From contig NZ_DLHA01000043.1 in NCBI RefSeq assembly GCF_002482975.1, forward strand, positions 1-40,459: a DNA stretch of 40,459 bases, given 5' to 3'. Within the stretch, counting starts at the first letter, position 1. Each line of letters begins with the position of its first letter. Below are positions 33,601 through 40,459 of this stretch, piece after piece. A program made the position numbers and the translations under genes. The stretch comes from Flavobacterium sp. UBA7680 (lineage in GTDB: Bacteria > Bacteroidota > Bacteroidia > Flavobacteriales > Flavobacteriaceae). The notes beneath the pieces were generated by a model, which saw only the letters and a program-made list of their open reading frames with translations, was not told the DNA's origin and searched no databases.

Positions 33601-34179
33601 ATGAAAAAAATACTGATTATAAACGGACATCCAAATCCCGACAGCTTTAATTTTGCTATTGCCGATGAATATAAAGAAGGAGCACTTGCTTCTGGCGCAA
33701 TTGTAGAAACTATTACAATTGCTCATTTAAACTTTAGCCCAAATCTAAAATTCGGTTACCAAAAACGAACCGAATTAGAACCGGATTTATTAGAATCGTG
33801 GGAGAAAATCAAAAGAGCCGATCATTTGGTTTGGGTACATCCCGTTTGGTGGGGCGGACTTCCGGCAATTACAAAAGGATTTATAGACAGGTTATTTTTA
33901 CCCGGAATGGCTTTTCAATACAGAGAAAATTCAGTTTGGTGGGATAAATTACTAAAAGGAAAAACAGCACATATTATAACTACTTTAGATCAGCCAAGCT
34001 GGTATTACAGATTATTTTTTGGAAGACCGAGTGTAAATCAATTAAAGAAATCAACGTTAGAATTCTGCGGTGTAAAACCCGTAAAAGTAAGCTACGTTGG
34101 AATTATAAAAGGATCTCACGATCTCCAAAGAGCAAAATGGCTCGATAAAATCTACGATTTCGGTTTGAAAAATAAATAG
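33601..34179 (+). CDS. NAD(P)H-dependent oxidoreductase, flavodoxin-like fold (NQO1/Kef type)
   Basis: 192-residue flavoprotein. The N-terminus KKILIINGHPNPDSFNFAIA carries the FMN-phosphate loop typical of NQO1-like and KefF/MdaB proteins; HLVWVHPVWWGGLPAITKGF, then IDRLFLPGMAF and the Trp-rich segment are diagnostic. The probable reaction is two-electron quinone or electrophile reduction with NAD(P)H. A -7-like TATTTTTG lies about 15 nt upstream and GACATTTGTC (33546-33555) is a short inverted repeat nearby, a possible regulator site. Probably controlled by the neighbouring Crp/Fnr protein. Confidence 0.88.
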   Translation: MKKILIINGHPNPDSFNFAIADEYKEGALASGAIVETITIAHLNFSPNLKFGYQKRTELEPDLLESWEKIKRADHLVWVHPVWWGGLPAITKGFIDRLFLPGMAFQYRENSVWWDKLLKGKTAHIITTLDQPSWYYRLFFGRPSVNQLKKSTLEFCGVKPVKVSYVGIIKGSHDLQRAKWLDKIYDFGLKNK

Positions 34180-34184
34180 TATTT

Positions 34185-34269
34185 AGCCACGAATTTCACG
34201 AATTTCCACGAATTATTTTTTAGAATTTCAGCATAAAGAAATTAGTGAAAATTTGTGAAATTTGTGGCT
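34185..34269. repeat. AGCCACGAATTTCACG...GTGAAATTTGTGGCT palindromic element
   Basis: The left arm (AGCCACGAATTTCACGAATT) pairs with the right arm (TTGTGAAATTTGTGGCT) around a loop of about 45 nt. It sits between the oxidoreductase stop and the dnaX 3' end, and may serve as a shared 3' hairpin for the two converging genes. Confidence 0.75.
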
Positions 34270-34277
34270 AAAAAAAA

Positions 34278-36049
34278 CTAAGAAGGTAATTCCAATCCAA
34301 ATGTAGAACGTAAAAGTTCAATGTTTGGATTGATTTCATGTAAACGATTGTATCTGTCCTGATCGTTTAAATTTCTTTTAGTTTCAACTTTTTCATTTAC
34401 AATTACTTCAATAGTAATATCATGATTGTGCAGATGACCTCTTAAATGCCCTAAAAGTGCATTCATCTGACTTTCGAATTCCAGTTTAGAACCTTCGTTA
34501 GGAAGTTCATAAGTAATGTTAGTTCCGTTTAAAACAGGATCATTGATTAATAAGATCGACTCCATGATCTTCAAACCTTTCTGGCCTAAACGTTCGGCAT
34601 ATTTATTCCATTGCACTAACATTTCTGTTTCTGTAAACTCTTCAGTAGGCAAAACAGATGAAGATGATGGTTTAACGTAAGATTTACTGCTTAATTCTAA
34701 TTCTTTCTTCTTGCGAATACTCGCCAAAGAAAATGCAGAAACTTTTGGTTCACCGCCTATTTCTACTCTTGGAGTAGGAGTTTCAACTTTTGGAGTTTCA
34801 GCAACAGGAGTTTCACTCGCAGTATTTACAGCAGGTTTATCATTGTCATTGCTATTTTGATTGATATTGACATTGGAATTTCCTTCCGTATTTGGAATTT
34901 GGGATTTTAAATTTGGAACTTCAACAATTGAAAAACTACCGTTTTTAAAATAAGTAGGCGGAATTATGAATTGCTCAACTTTTTTTTTTCTCCATCAAAG
35001 TTGATAGAGGCCAATTGCATCAAACATAATTCGACTAAAAGACGCTGATTCTGACTCAGTTTGTATTTTAAATCGCAGTCGTTTGCAAGGTCAATTCCTT
35101 TCAATAAAAATTCCTGAGAACATTTTTGAGACTGAACGCCATACATTTGCTGTGCCTGTTCTCCAACTTCTAATAAAGCAATTGTAGCAGGAGTTTTGCT
35201 TACTAACAAATCCCTAAAATGAGACGCTAATCCGGCAATAAAATGATGTCCGTCAAAACCTTTTGAAAGAATGTCGTTGTAGGCAATTAAAAGATCCGGG
35301 ATTTTATTTTCTAAGATCAAATCTGTAACAGAAATATAAGTTTCGTAATCTAAAACATTTAGATTTTCGGTTACAGCCTGACGCGTTAAGTTAGTTCCGC
35401 AATACGAAACCACACGGTCAAAAATAGATAAAGCATCACGCATCGCACCATCAGCCTTTTGAGCAATAATGTGCAAAGCGTCATCTTCAAAATTGATTCC
35501 CTGACTTGTTGCAACTTCTGCTAAATGTTCTTTAGCATCTTTTACGGTAATTCTTTTGAAATCAAATATCTGACAACGAGATAAAATCGTTGGAATGATT
35601 TTGTGTTTTTCTGTTGTTGCTAAAATAAAAATAGCGTGTTTTGGCGGTTCTTCTAATGTTTTAAGAAAAGCATTAAAAGCAGCCGAAGACAACATATGAA
35701 CCTCGTCAATAATATATACTTTATATTGTCCGGTTTGCGGCGGGATTCGAACCTGATCAATAAGGTTACGAATATCATCAACCGAGTTGTTTGAAGCAGC
35801 ATCTAACTCAAAAACGTTAAAAGCAAAATCTTCAGTTGGATCATCATATCCGGGTTGATTTATTTTACGAGCCAGAATACGTGCACAGGTAGTTTTTCCA
35901 ACTCCACGCGGTCCGGTGAATAAAAGAGCAGAAGCAAGGTGATTGCTGTCAATAGCATTCAACAACGTGTTGGTAATGGCTTTCTGCCCCACAACATCCT
36001 TAAAGGTCTGCGGGCGATATTTACGAGCCGATACTACAAATTGTTCCAT
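34278..36049 (-). CDS. dnaX: DNA polymerase III subunit tau, produced by -1 recoding (join)
   Basis: The tau product requires a -1 shift: frame 0 from 36049 to 34979, then the -1 frame from 34979 to 34278, giving 590 residues. After ...GEKKK the -1 frame reads VEQFIIPPTYFKNGSFSIVE and stays open without a stop for 233 codons. It passes through a Thr/Pro/Glu-rich linker (ETPVAETPKVETPTPRVE) into a C-terminal domain (TETEMLVQWNKYAERLGQKG, ESILLIN). This is the expected place for the tau-specific domain that binds the polymerase alpha subunit. The -1 frame begins exactly at a run of ten A residues. A sequencing or assembly error in the homopolymer would look the same, but the long, protein-like frame argues the C-terminus is real. 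Confidence 0.8.
34964..36049 (-). CDS. dnaX: DNA polymerase III subunit gamma (short frame-0 product)
   Basis: 361 residues, the clamp-loader ATPase. It starts MEQFVVSARKYRPQTFKDVV. Walker A is GPRGVGKTTCARIL, Walker B/DEAH-like VYIIDEVHMLSSAAFNAFLK, sensor 1 LATTEKHKIIPTILSRCQIF and sensor 2 GAMRDALSIFDRV. Between Walker A and ELDAASNNSVDDIR there are no cysteines, so the four-Cys zinc module of many DnaX proteins is absent. Frame 0 ends five codons after the A run (TTG AGC AAT TCA TAA). It is preceded by a 61-nt gap to the NTR-like gene. Confidence 0.95.
   Translation of the reverse strand: MEQFVVSARKYRPQTFKDVVGQKAITNTLLNAIDSNHLASALLFTGPRGVGKTTCARILARKINQPGYDDPTEDFAFNVFELDAASNNSVDDIRNLIDQVRIPPQTGQYKVYIIDEVHMLSSAAFNAFLKTLEEPPKHAIFILATTEKHKIIPTILSRCQIFDFKRITVKDAKEHLAEVATSQGINFEDDALHIIAQKADGAMRDALSIFDRVVSYCGTNLTRQAVTENLNVLDYETYISVTDLILENKIPDLLIAYNDILSKGFDGHHFIAGLASHFRDLLVSKTPATIALLEVGEQAQQMYGVQSQKCSQEFLLKGIDLANDCDLKYKLSQNQRLLVELCLMQLASINFDGEKKKLSNS
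34979..34989 (-). promoter_or_regulatory. dnaX: Slippery A10-G site in dnaX
   Basis: On the coding strand the sequence reads GAA AAA AAA AAG in frame 0. It contains the heptamer A AAA AAG, the same slippery motif as E. coli dnaX, in the same phase. A run of ten A also favours RNA-polymerase slippage, as reported for Thermus dnaX. GGAG lies directly before the run. No strong downstream stem was found by eye. Confidence 0.75.
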
Positions 36050-36110
36050 ATTCTTTTTTATTCGATAGCAAATATATGACTTTTGTTTCGTTGTTTAAAG
36101 TCGATTTTGC

Positions 36111-36767
36111 TTATTTGCCGAAATTCTTTTTCTTTATAAAAATAAAGATTAAACTCAGAAATAATACGATGTTGACAATCAAAGAAATGATGATATATCT
36201 GCTGTATGTTTCAAGTTTTGCCTCGGTCTTTTCTTTTACTGAAATTTCATTTTGAGATTTTTTATAAGCTCTTAATTTCTCTATTTGATAAATCCAATCT
36301 TGTAAATTTCGATTTTCAAATTTCAGGTCCCAAACATAAAAAGACAATGTTTTTATTTGATCATCTGTCTTTTGAGAGATTTTGATTTCGGGTGGGGAAG
36401 GCATAGAGTCACTTCCATAGGGTTGAAATCCTGTACTTGGAGAACAACCACTCACTTCTATAGTTTTATCGTCATTAAAATTGGCATAAACAATCCAAAG
36501 TTGTTTTAAAGATGGAACATCAGAACAATTACCCGAATACTTTTGTGTAATGAACTGAGAATTGTATTTTCCTTTAAAGAGTTCTATGATTCTAAAAGTA
36601 TAAATTCTGTTTATTGAATCTACTTTTATAACTTCTCCATGAAATACAATTTCATACTTTAATCCTGTTTCTACTATATTTTTACGGTCAATTGGTTTAC
36701 AATCGCAAGAAAAAGAATAGTTGTAAATAAAAAATAATGCAGATAAAAATATATATTTTAATTTCAT
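36111..36767 (-). CDS. NTR/TIMP-like secreted protein with C-terminal membrane helix
   Basis: 218 residues. A signal peptide (MKLKYIFLSALFFIYNYSFS) precedes a CxC motif (CDCKPIDRKN), followed by YEIVFHGEVIKVDS and RIIELFKGKYNSQF. CxC at the mature N-terminus followed by a VFxGxV strand is the signature of netrin/TIMP-like domains in bacteria. Further cysteines (NCSD, SGCSPSTGFQPYG) complete likely disulfides. A single transmembrane helix (about 190-211) and a basic tail (KKKNFGK) anchor it with the domain outside. Role unknown; it is not clearly linked to dnaX. Confidence 0.65.
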   Translation of the reverse strand: MKLKYIFLSALFFIYNYSFSCDCKPIDRKNIVETGLKYEIVFHGEVIKVDSINRIYTFRIIELFKGKYNSQFITQKYSGNCSDVPSLKQLWIVYANFNDDKTIEVSGCSPSTGFQPYGSDSMPSPPEIKISQKTDDQIKTLSFYVWDLKFENRNLQDWIYQIEKLRAYKKSQNEISVKEKTEAKLETYSRYIIISLIVNIVLFLSLIFIFIKKKNFGK

Positions 36768-36870
36768 AGGCTAAATTTTTAATACAATGATAATCATTAT
36801 TCAGAATCAAAAAAAACATTATTTTAGCCACAACCAAAAACACATTTAAATAAACTAACCACTTTCTGAA

Positions 36871-37446
36871 ATGGAAAAAATACCCTCTAAAATTCTTTCT
36901 TTACAACCTGTAACTTTCATAATGTTATTTATTATTTTGCCCTTTGTTTCGTTAATAGTTACAGGAATAATAACTTTTATAGGCTTTTTTGCCAATTTTG
37001 AATTTATCTTTCCATTAGTTTTAATTTCTGTAACTATAGTAGGGATTGTATATTTTATCTGGGTTTGGAGTATTGTATATCATATCGAAGAAAAAGAAGT
37101 TTCAGAGAAAAAGTATTTTAATATTTCGTTTTGGATATTATTTTCTTACGGTTTAATTAGGTTCATATTAGGTTTAGAAATGGACATCACAAAAAATCCA
37201 ATTTTATTAGAAAACTCAACTTGGGCTATTCTTGAAGCTCTTGGGAGTTTATATACATTGATTGTATTTGCCAGCTACATTTACGTAAGCTATTTTGTTG
37301 CTAAAAAAATCACTTTATTGCAAAATGACACTCGCATTCCAGAATTTTTTTATTTTGCGGCAGCTTGGTGCTTTCCTATCGGGATTCCTTTTTTGCAAGC
37401 CAAGTTGCTAAAGAAAAAGACCATTTTTGATTTGATTTCTAAATAA
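36871..37446 (+). CDS. Multi-pass membrane protein, unknown function
   Basis: 191 residues with about five hydrophobic helices: 15-40, 44-72, 83-103, 118-145 and 154-173. No catalytic motif is recognised. It opens a run of small genes of unknown function in the same direction, spaced by about 10-45 nt to 39347. The cytosolic side should carry the charged loop IEEKEVSEKK. Confidence 0.6.
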   Translation: MEKIPSKILSLQPVTFIMLFIILPFVSLIVTGIITFIGFFANFEFIFPLVLISVTIVGIVYFIWVWSIVYHIEEKEVSEKKYFNISFWILFSYGLIRFILGLEMDITKNPILLENSTWAILEALGSLYTLIVFASYIYVSYFVAKKITLLQNDTRIPEFFYFAAAWCFPIGIPFLQAKLLKKKTIFDLISK

Positions 37447-37489
37447 TAATAAGGAAAGAAATATATTAAAATCATTTCAGATCATAATA

Positions 37490-37771
37490 ATGAAAAAACA
37501 TACTCAACATTTTGAAAATATGCAGATGATGTGCCGCTATTTTGAGTCAAACTCAAAATTAAATAAATTCTATTTACCAGAATTCACAATATCTAAGAAG
37601 ATAAATGATATAATTGAAAATGAAGAAAACAGTTTTGACGGCATAATGAAAATATTAGAATTATTAGCTGAAATTGACAATTTAGAACATCCAAATGATG
37701 TACACTGGTTCGATTATAAATTACATGTCTTGAGCGTATTAAGACAAAACGGATTTAGTGAAAATGAATAA
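37490..37771 (+). CDS. Small cytosolic protein, unknown function (immunity-like size)
   Basis: 93 residues, acidic, predicted mainly helical, no signal peptide or membrane segment. Motif-like words are FDGIMKILELLAEIDNLEHP and HWFDYKLHVLSVLR. No family is recognised. Its size, acidity and neighbours resemble immunity proteins of contact-dependent toxin loci, but no toxin is present, so this is only an impression. Confidence 0.55.
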   Translation: MKKHTQHFENMQMMCRYFESNSKLNKFYLPEFTISKKINDIIENEENSFDGIMKILELLAEIDNLEHPNDVHWFDYKLHVLSVLRQNGFSENE

Positions 37772-37802
37772 GTAAATCAAAAAAAAACTTAAACAAATCT
37801 AT

Positions 37803-38285
37803 ATGAAACAATACACTCTGGAATTTAATACTCTAAACTTAAAAGTAAAAAAATCGCCTTTTATAATTCGGCTAATTATGTTTCTTTTGGCTTTTTTGTT
37901 TTTTGTCGTTCCCGTATTAGGAGTTATTTTAAGTATTGCAACCGGAAATGGATTACATATAGGTTATTTCATAGCAATTGGTGTATTTGGACTTATAGGA
38001 TTTTATCTTTTGCGAGTTTCATTGTGGAATACATACGGAGAAGAAATTATAGACTTTTTACCCAATAAAATTATTTATGAAGCCAATTACGGCTGGTTTA
38101 AAGATGCTAAAAAAGAAATGGAATTAATCCTTCCTCAATATTCGTTTAAGTCCGTTGGTTATGAAGAAGATAATGAAGCCGTTTTAGTTATAACTTGTGA
38201 AAATTCTGAAATAGAAACCGCTGTAAAAATGCCAATAGCTCAAGTTGAAGAATTGATTATGGCTTTGCAGCCGTCATATAATTAA
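37803..38285 (+). CDS. Membrane-anchored protein with two helices, unknown function
   Basis: 160 residues. A short N-terminal strand region (YTLEFNTLNLKVKKSP) is followed by two transmembrane helices (about 20-43 and 50-70) and a soluble C-terminal domain of about 90 residues (VSLWNTYGEEIIDFLPNKII, FKSVGYEEDNEAVLVITCEN) that looks PH-like. It is 31 nt from the previous gene, so co-transcription is likely. No function is assigned. Confidence 0.6.
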   Translation: MKQYTLEFNTLNLKVKKSPFIIRLIMFLLAFLFFVVPVLGVILSIATGNGLHIGYFIAIGVFGLIGFYLLRVSLWNTYGEEIIDFLPNKIIYEANYGWFKDAKKEMELILPQYSFKSVGYEEDNEAVLVITCENSEIETAVKMPIAQVEELIMALQPSYN

Positions 38286-38317
38286 AGGCTAGAAGAAAAA
38301 ACAATTGAAATATATTT

Positions 38318-38626
38318 ATGAATCAGAATAACCTATATTCGTTATTAGATTTAATTTGGGAAAAGCCACATTTGTATATTGGGGATAAACATTTATCAAC
38401 ACTTTATTATACGATAAACGGTTATCAATTATATGTTTTGAATAATAAAGTAAACGAAAATCTAATTCCAGAATGGAGTTCATTTCATGATTTTGTATCT
38501 GTACAATTAAATTATTCTGAATCTACTTCGGGTTATAGAACGATGATACTTGAAACCTGCAATTTTGATGAAGAAAAAGCATTCATTGAATTTTACAGAC
38601 TTTTTGATCTTTTTAGAAAAATCTAA
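38318..38626 (+). CDS. Small immunity-like protein
   Basis: 102 residues: NLYSLLDLIWEKPHLYIGDK, then LSTLYYTINGYQLYVL, WSSFHDFVSVQLNYSE and EEKAFIEFYRLFDLF. This pattern (LxLIWEKPxLYIG ... INGY ... W..FxDFV ... AFxEFYxLxD) recurs in small Bacteroidota proteins I have seen beside polymorphic toxins, so an immunity role is possible. No toxin gene is present in the window. Its 3' end overlaps the start region of the next ORF. Confidence 0.6.
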   Translation: MNQNNLYSLLDLIWEKPHLYIGDKHLSTLYYTINGYQLYVLNNKVNENLIPEWSSFHDFVSVQLNYSESTSGYRTMILETCNFDEEKAFIEFYRLFDLFRKI

Positions 38627-39041
38627 TTTAAACGAAACTAATTATTTGAAAATTACAAGTCAATTCTCAGTAGAAGATTTTGAAAGGATTAAACAATTTA
38701 TTCTAAAAAAAGGAAACAGAAAAACCTATCGAAACTTCGATAACAATAATCCGTTTTATGATTTTGGAAAATTTCAAGGTTATTTAGGAGCCGACATTGG
38801 ACAGCAAAATATTTACAACGACCCTAAAATATCTGATTTTAATGAATTGACCTTAAAAGATAATGATCACTATTATAAAATTCTGATTGTTAGAAAGGGA
38901 GATATTCTAGCTTCTAAAAAAGGAATTCAAAACGGAATGCAGGAAAATGAAGTTTATTTTGTAGATGTTTATCAGGAAAGATTAGATAAAGCTCCTGATT
39001 TGCTATTGGAGTATCTGAACTTAATAAAAGCAATTAATTAG
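38550..39041 (+). CDS. Hypothetical protein, start uncertain
   Basis: Open frame of up to 163 residues. The first 24 codons lie in the shadow of the previous gene, so the real start may be TTG at 38646 (131 aa, 19 nt after the previous stop). The protein-like part begins at KITSQFSVEDFERIKQFIL. It holds GYLGADIGQQNIYNDPKISD and YKILIVRKGDILASKKGIQN, with EVYFVDVYQERLDKAPDLL at the end. No family is recognised. A frameshift between the two genes is an alternative explanation for the missing ATG. Confidence 0.5.
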   Translation: MKPAILMKKKHSLNFTDFLIFLEKSNLNETNYLKITSQFSVEDFERIKQFILKKGNRKTYRNFDNNNPFYDFGKFQGYLGADIGQQNIYNDPKISDFNELTLKDNDHYYKILIVRKGDILASKKGIQNGMQENEVYFVDVYQERLDKAPDLLLEYLNLIKAIN

Positions 39042-39050
39042 TTACATTAA

Positions 39051-39347
39051 ATGAAAGACAATAAAGAGATTGATGAAATACGAATAAAGTCTAGATTCTT
39101 TTCCCGACTGCTTATTTTCGAAGTTGCCTATTGCTCTGTTTGGTATATGTTTTTTGCTGTTTGTATTTCAAAATCTAAGTTTCTTTTTTCTGCGTATCTA
39201 TCTGTTTTAATCGTTTTGCCATTTGTATTAAATGTTTATCTCTACCGCAAAAGCATTAAAAATCAAGATTATATTCAGGCTAATAATGTGATAATTATTC
39301 AAATTTTAATTTTATTCCTTTTGTTTAAATGTTTTATTCATAAGTAG
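39051..39347 (+). CDS. Small membrane protein, unknown function
   Basis: 98 residues, about three hydrophobic segments (18-38, 43-62 and 75-95) and a charged N-terminus (MKDNKEIDEIRIKSRFFSR). It starts 9 nt after the previous stop, so it is probably the last gene of the run starting at 36871. No motif recognised. Confidence 0.55.
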   Translation: MKDNKEIDEIRIKSRFFSRLLIFEVAYCSVWYMFFAVCISKSKFLFSAYLSVLIVLPFVLNVYLYRKSIKNQDYIQANNVIIIQILILFLLFKCFIHK

Positions 39348-39367
39348 AAATAGCTTTTTATTTAACC

Positions 39368-39404
39368 GCAAAGTTCGCTAAGCTTTACGCAAGGTTCGCA
39401 AAGT
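39368..39404. repeat. CGCAAAG-type intergenic repeat
   Basis: Three CGCAAAG/CGCTAAG/CGCAAGG words in tandem, resembling the outer arms of the element at 1058-1238. No coding potential; it lies in the 155-nt gap before the antitoxin-like gene. Confidence 0.45.
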
Positions 39405-39502
39405 CATTGGGAGGAACGAAGCAATCTCATGTAGAAATTCGGCAAAGATTTTTTGTAAATATTATCAATTTTAGGCAACTTTACATTTTAGATAAAATTT
39501 AT

Positions 39503-39733
39503 ATGGAAAGAAATCCTTCTACATCTTTAGTATATCATTCAGATGATTTCATTGAAAATAATTTTTCAGAAAGAAGATCTGAAAAAAAGAATGAAGTTAG
39601 AGATCGATTTGAAGACGATAATAAATTATTAATTTTAAAAAGATTAGTTCAGGAAGGAATTGACAGTGGTCTTAGTTTGAATTTCGATCCTAAAAATCAT
39701 CTCGAAAATTTAAAATCAAAAAGAAAAAAATGA
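39503..39733 (+). CDS. Antitoxin-like small protein (ParD-type tail)
   Basis: 76 residues from the ATG at 39503 (MERNPSTSLVYHSDDFIENN); the frame extends upstream into repeat DNA, which is not credible coding. The second half, LLILKRLVQEGIDSGLSLNF followed by DPKNHLENLKSKRKK, fits the C-terminal toxin-wrapping helix of ParD/RHH antitoxins (LxxxIxxGxxSGxxxxFDPxxHL). No RelE/ParE toxin follows before the convergent gene, so it is an orphan or solo regulator. Confidence 0.5.
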   Translation: MERNPSTSLVYHSDDFIENNFSERRSEKKNEVRDRFEDDNKLLILKRLVQEGIDSGLSLNFDPKNHLENLKSKRKK

Positions 39734-39800
39734 CTAAATATCTTTGACCAATTAAGCATTCAAAAATTAGTAGATTAATTGTAAAAATTTCCACATTTTA

Positions 39801-39873
39801 TGTCATTTCGACGAAAGGAGAAATCGCACTAGAAATTCCGTACAGTTGATCTTCAATCTTCGTCGAAATGACA
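39801..39873. repeat. TGTCATTTCGACGAA palindromic element
   Basis: The left arm at 39801-39815 is exactly complementary to the right arm at 39859-39873. Related to the inner element at 1079-1180. It may act as a transcript end between convergent genes. Confidence 0.75.
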
Positions 39874-39892
39874 AAACTGGATGTAATCATAA

Positions 39893-40186
39893 TTACCTTC
39901 CCCTAATACTTAAATCAAATAAAAATTTGGCAGTTTCCTGATCTGAATCGGCGGAAAAACCTGCTACATAAACGCCCTTTTTACCGTTAACGGACTTAAT
40001 TCCGTATACAACTGCCTCATCGCCAGGGTCAGATTCCCCTTCGTATCGATACACATGAACAATTTCAAATTTCTCAGGATTCTTTTTAATCGCGTCTGCA
40101 TTTCGATTAAAATCACAAGTAAATCCTTTCTCATTCAATTGATCTAAAGCCTTTGAAACAGTTGCGTAGTGATACATTCTTTTCAT
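39893..40186 (-). CDS. Small conserved protein, unknown function
   Basis: 97 residues, soluble, with MYHYATVSKALDQLNEKGFT, ADAIKKNPEKFEIVHVYRYE, then GESDPGDEAVVYGI and KKGVYVAGFSADSD. I recall similar short Bacteroidota proteins sometimes labelled as PRPP-synthetase-related, but no catalytic PRPP motif is present, so that label is not adopted. Single gene between a repeat and rnpB; ATG at 40186. Confidence 0.6.
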   Translation of the reverse strand: MKRMYHYATVSKALDQLNEKGFTCDFNRNADAIKKNPEKFEIVHVYRYEGESDPGDEAVVYGIKSVNGKKGVYVAGFSADSDQETAKFLFDLSIRGR

Positions 40187-40303
40187 GATAGACCGAATTT
40201 AAAAATTATGGAATTTTAAAGATAACTATTTTAAAATTAAAATGTTACGAAAACCAAGCGAAAATCAGAAATTTAAATTCATTATTCTTAGTCTATAAAG
40301 TGT

Positions 40304-40311
40304 TACTTTTG
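40304..40311 (+). promoter_or_regulatory. -7 element of rnpB
   Basis: TACTTTTG matches the flavobacterial -7 consensus and is 4-7 nt before the probable 5' end of RNase P RNA. No clear TTG is visible upstream. Confidence 0.5.
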
Positions 40312-40314
40312 CAG

Positions 40315-40459
40315 CGCAGACCGCCTTATCGCCGTTCCAATTAGGGAGGGAGGAAAGTCCGGACACCACAGAGAAGCATAGCGGGTAACGCCCGTCGGTC
40401 AAGATAACTTGTTATCGGGATTAGGACAAGTGCAGCAGAAAGTATGTACAGGTAATGCT
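40315..40459 (+). ncRNA. rnpB: RNase P RNA, 5' part (runs off the window)
   Basis: The conserved bacterial class A core is readable: GAGGAAAGTCCGGAC (P4 5' strand and neighbouring J region), CACCACAGAGAAGC, GGTAACGCCCG and AGTGCAGCAGAAAG. RNase P RNA is the catalytic component that removes tRNA 5' leaders. Only about 145 nt is present; the 3' half, including the partner strand of P4, lies outside. The exact 5' end is estimated. Confidence 0.9.

Noticed and set aside
34278..36049. dnaX as a pseudogene
   Set aside because: The ATPase part is intact and full length, the downstream frame is long and open, and the junction falls exactly on a known type of slippery site; recoding explains it better.
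39893..40186. PRPP synthetase label for the 97-aa protein
   Set aside because: It is far too short for the enzyme and shows no PRPP-binding loop.

Overview
The window looks like a chromosomal segment of a flavobacterium (Bacteroidota, probably the genus Flavobacterium). The evidence is low-GC DNA, promoters of the flavobacterial type (TTG, about 20 nt, TAnnTTTG), many short palindromic intergenic elements, and an adhesin, PorP/SprF and OmpA locus with a type IX secretion (T9SS) C-terminal sorting domain.

Region by region. 1-3.5 kb: a TlpA-like thioredoxin-fold protein, a nested palindromic repeat, an ABC-F ATPase, and on the minus strand two very short genes (a 57-aa lipoprotein and a 55-aa ParD-tail-like ORF). 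3.5-7.3 kb (minus): an amidohydrolase coupled to an unknown membrane protein, a small membrane protein, and a SAM methyltransferase. 7.4-9.0 kb (minus): two overlapping genes, a RipA-like four-helix membrane protein followed by a HEPN-like protein with four CxxC pairs. This pair is the best candidate here for an undescribed defence or stress module. 9.2-14.3 kb (plus): pyrR and pyrB separated by a hairpin-rich spacer, a secreted hypothetical protein, a STAS-like protein, rnz (its start codon lies in a long inverted repeat), pdxH and a CAP-domain lipoprotein. 14.4-28.8 kb (minus): a surface-adhesin locus. In transcription order it encodes a 183-aa secreted protein, a 3564-aa adhesin (VWA, SprB repeats, HYR-like repeats, SdrD-like segment, T9SS type B sorting domain), a PorP/SprF outer-membrane protein and an OmpA/PD40 protein. 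29.2-32.7 kb (plus): sixA-like, ppk1 and ppx, a polyphosphate operon. 32.9-34.2 kb: a Crp/Fnr regulator and an NAD(P)H oxidoreductase. 34.3-36.05 kb (minus): dnaX, whose tau C-terminus lies in the -1 frame behind a run of ten A residues, which suggests programmed frameshifting or transcriptional slippage. 36.1-40.2 kb: mostly small proteins of unknown function, several membrane-bound, with an orphan antitoxin-like gene. The right edge holds the 5' part of RNase P RNA.

The strongest observations are the dnaX recoding site, the RipA/HEPN pair, the exact 246-bp and 270-bp tandem repeat arrays in the giant adhesin, the asymmetric ATP sites of the ABC-F protein, and RNA structure in the pyrR-pyrB spacer and at the rnz start. 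All assignments come from reading the sequence; no database search was run.
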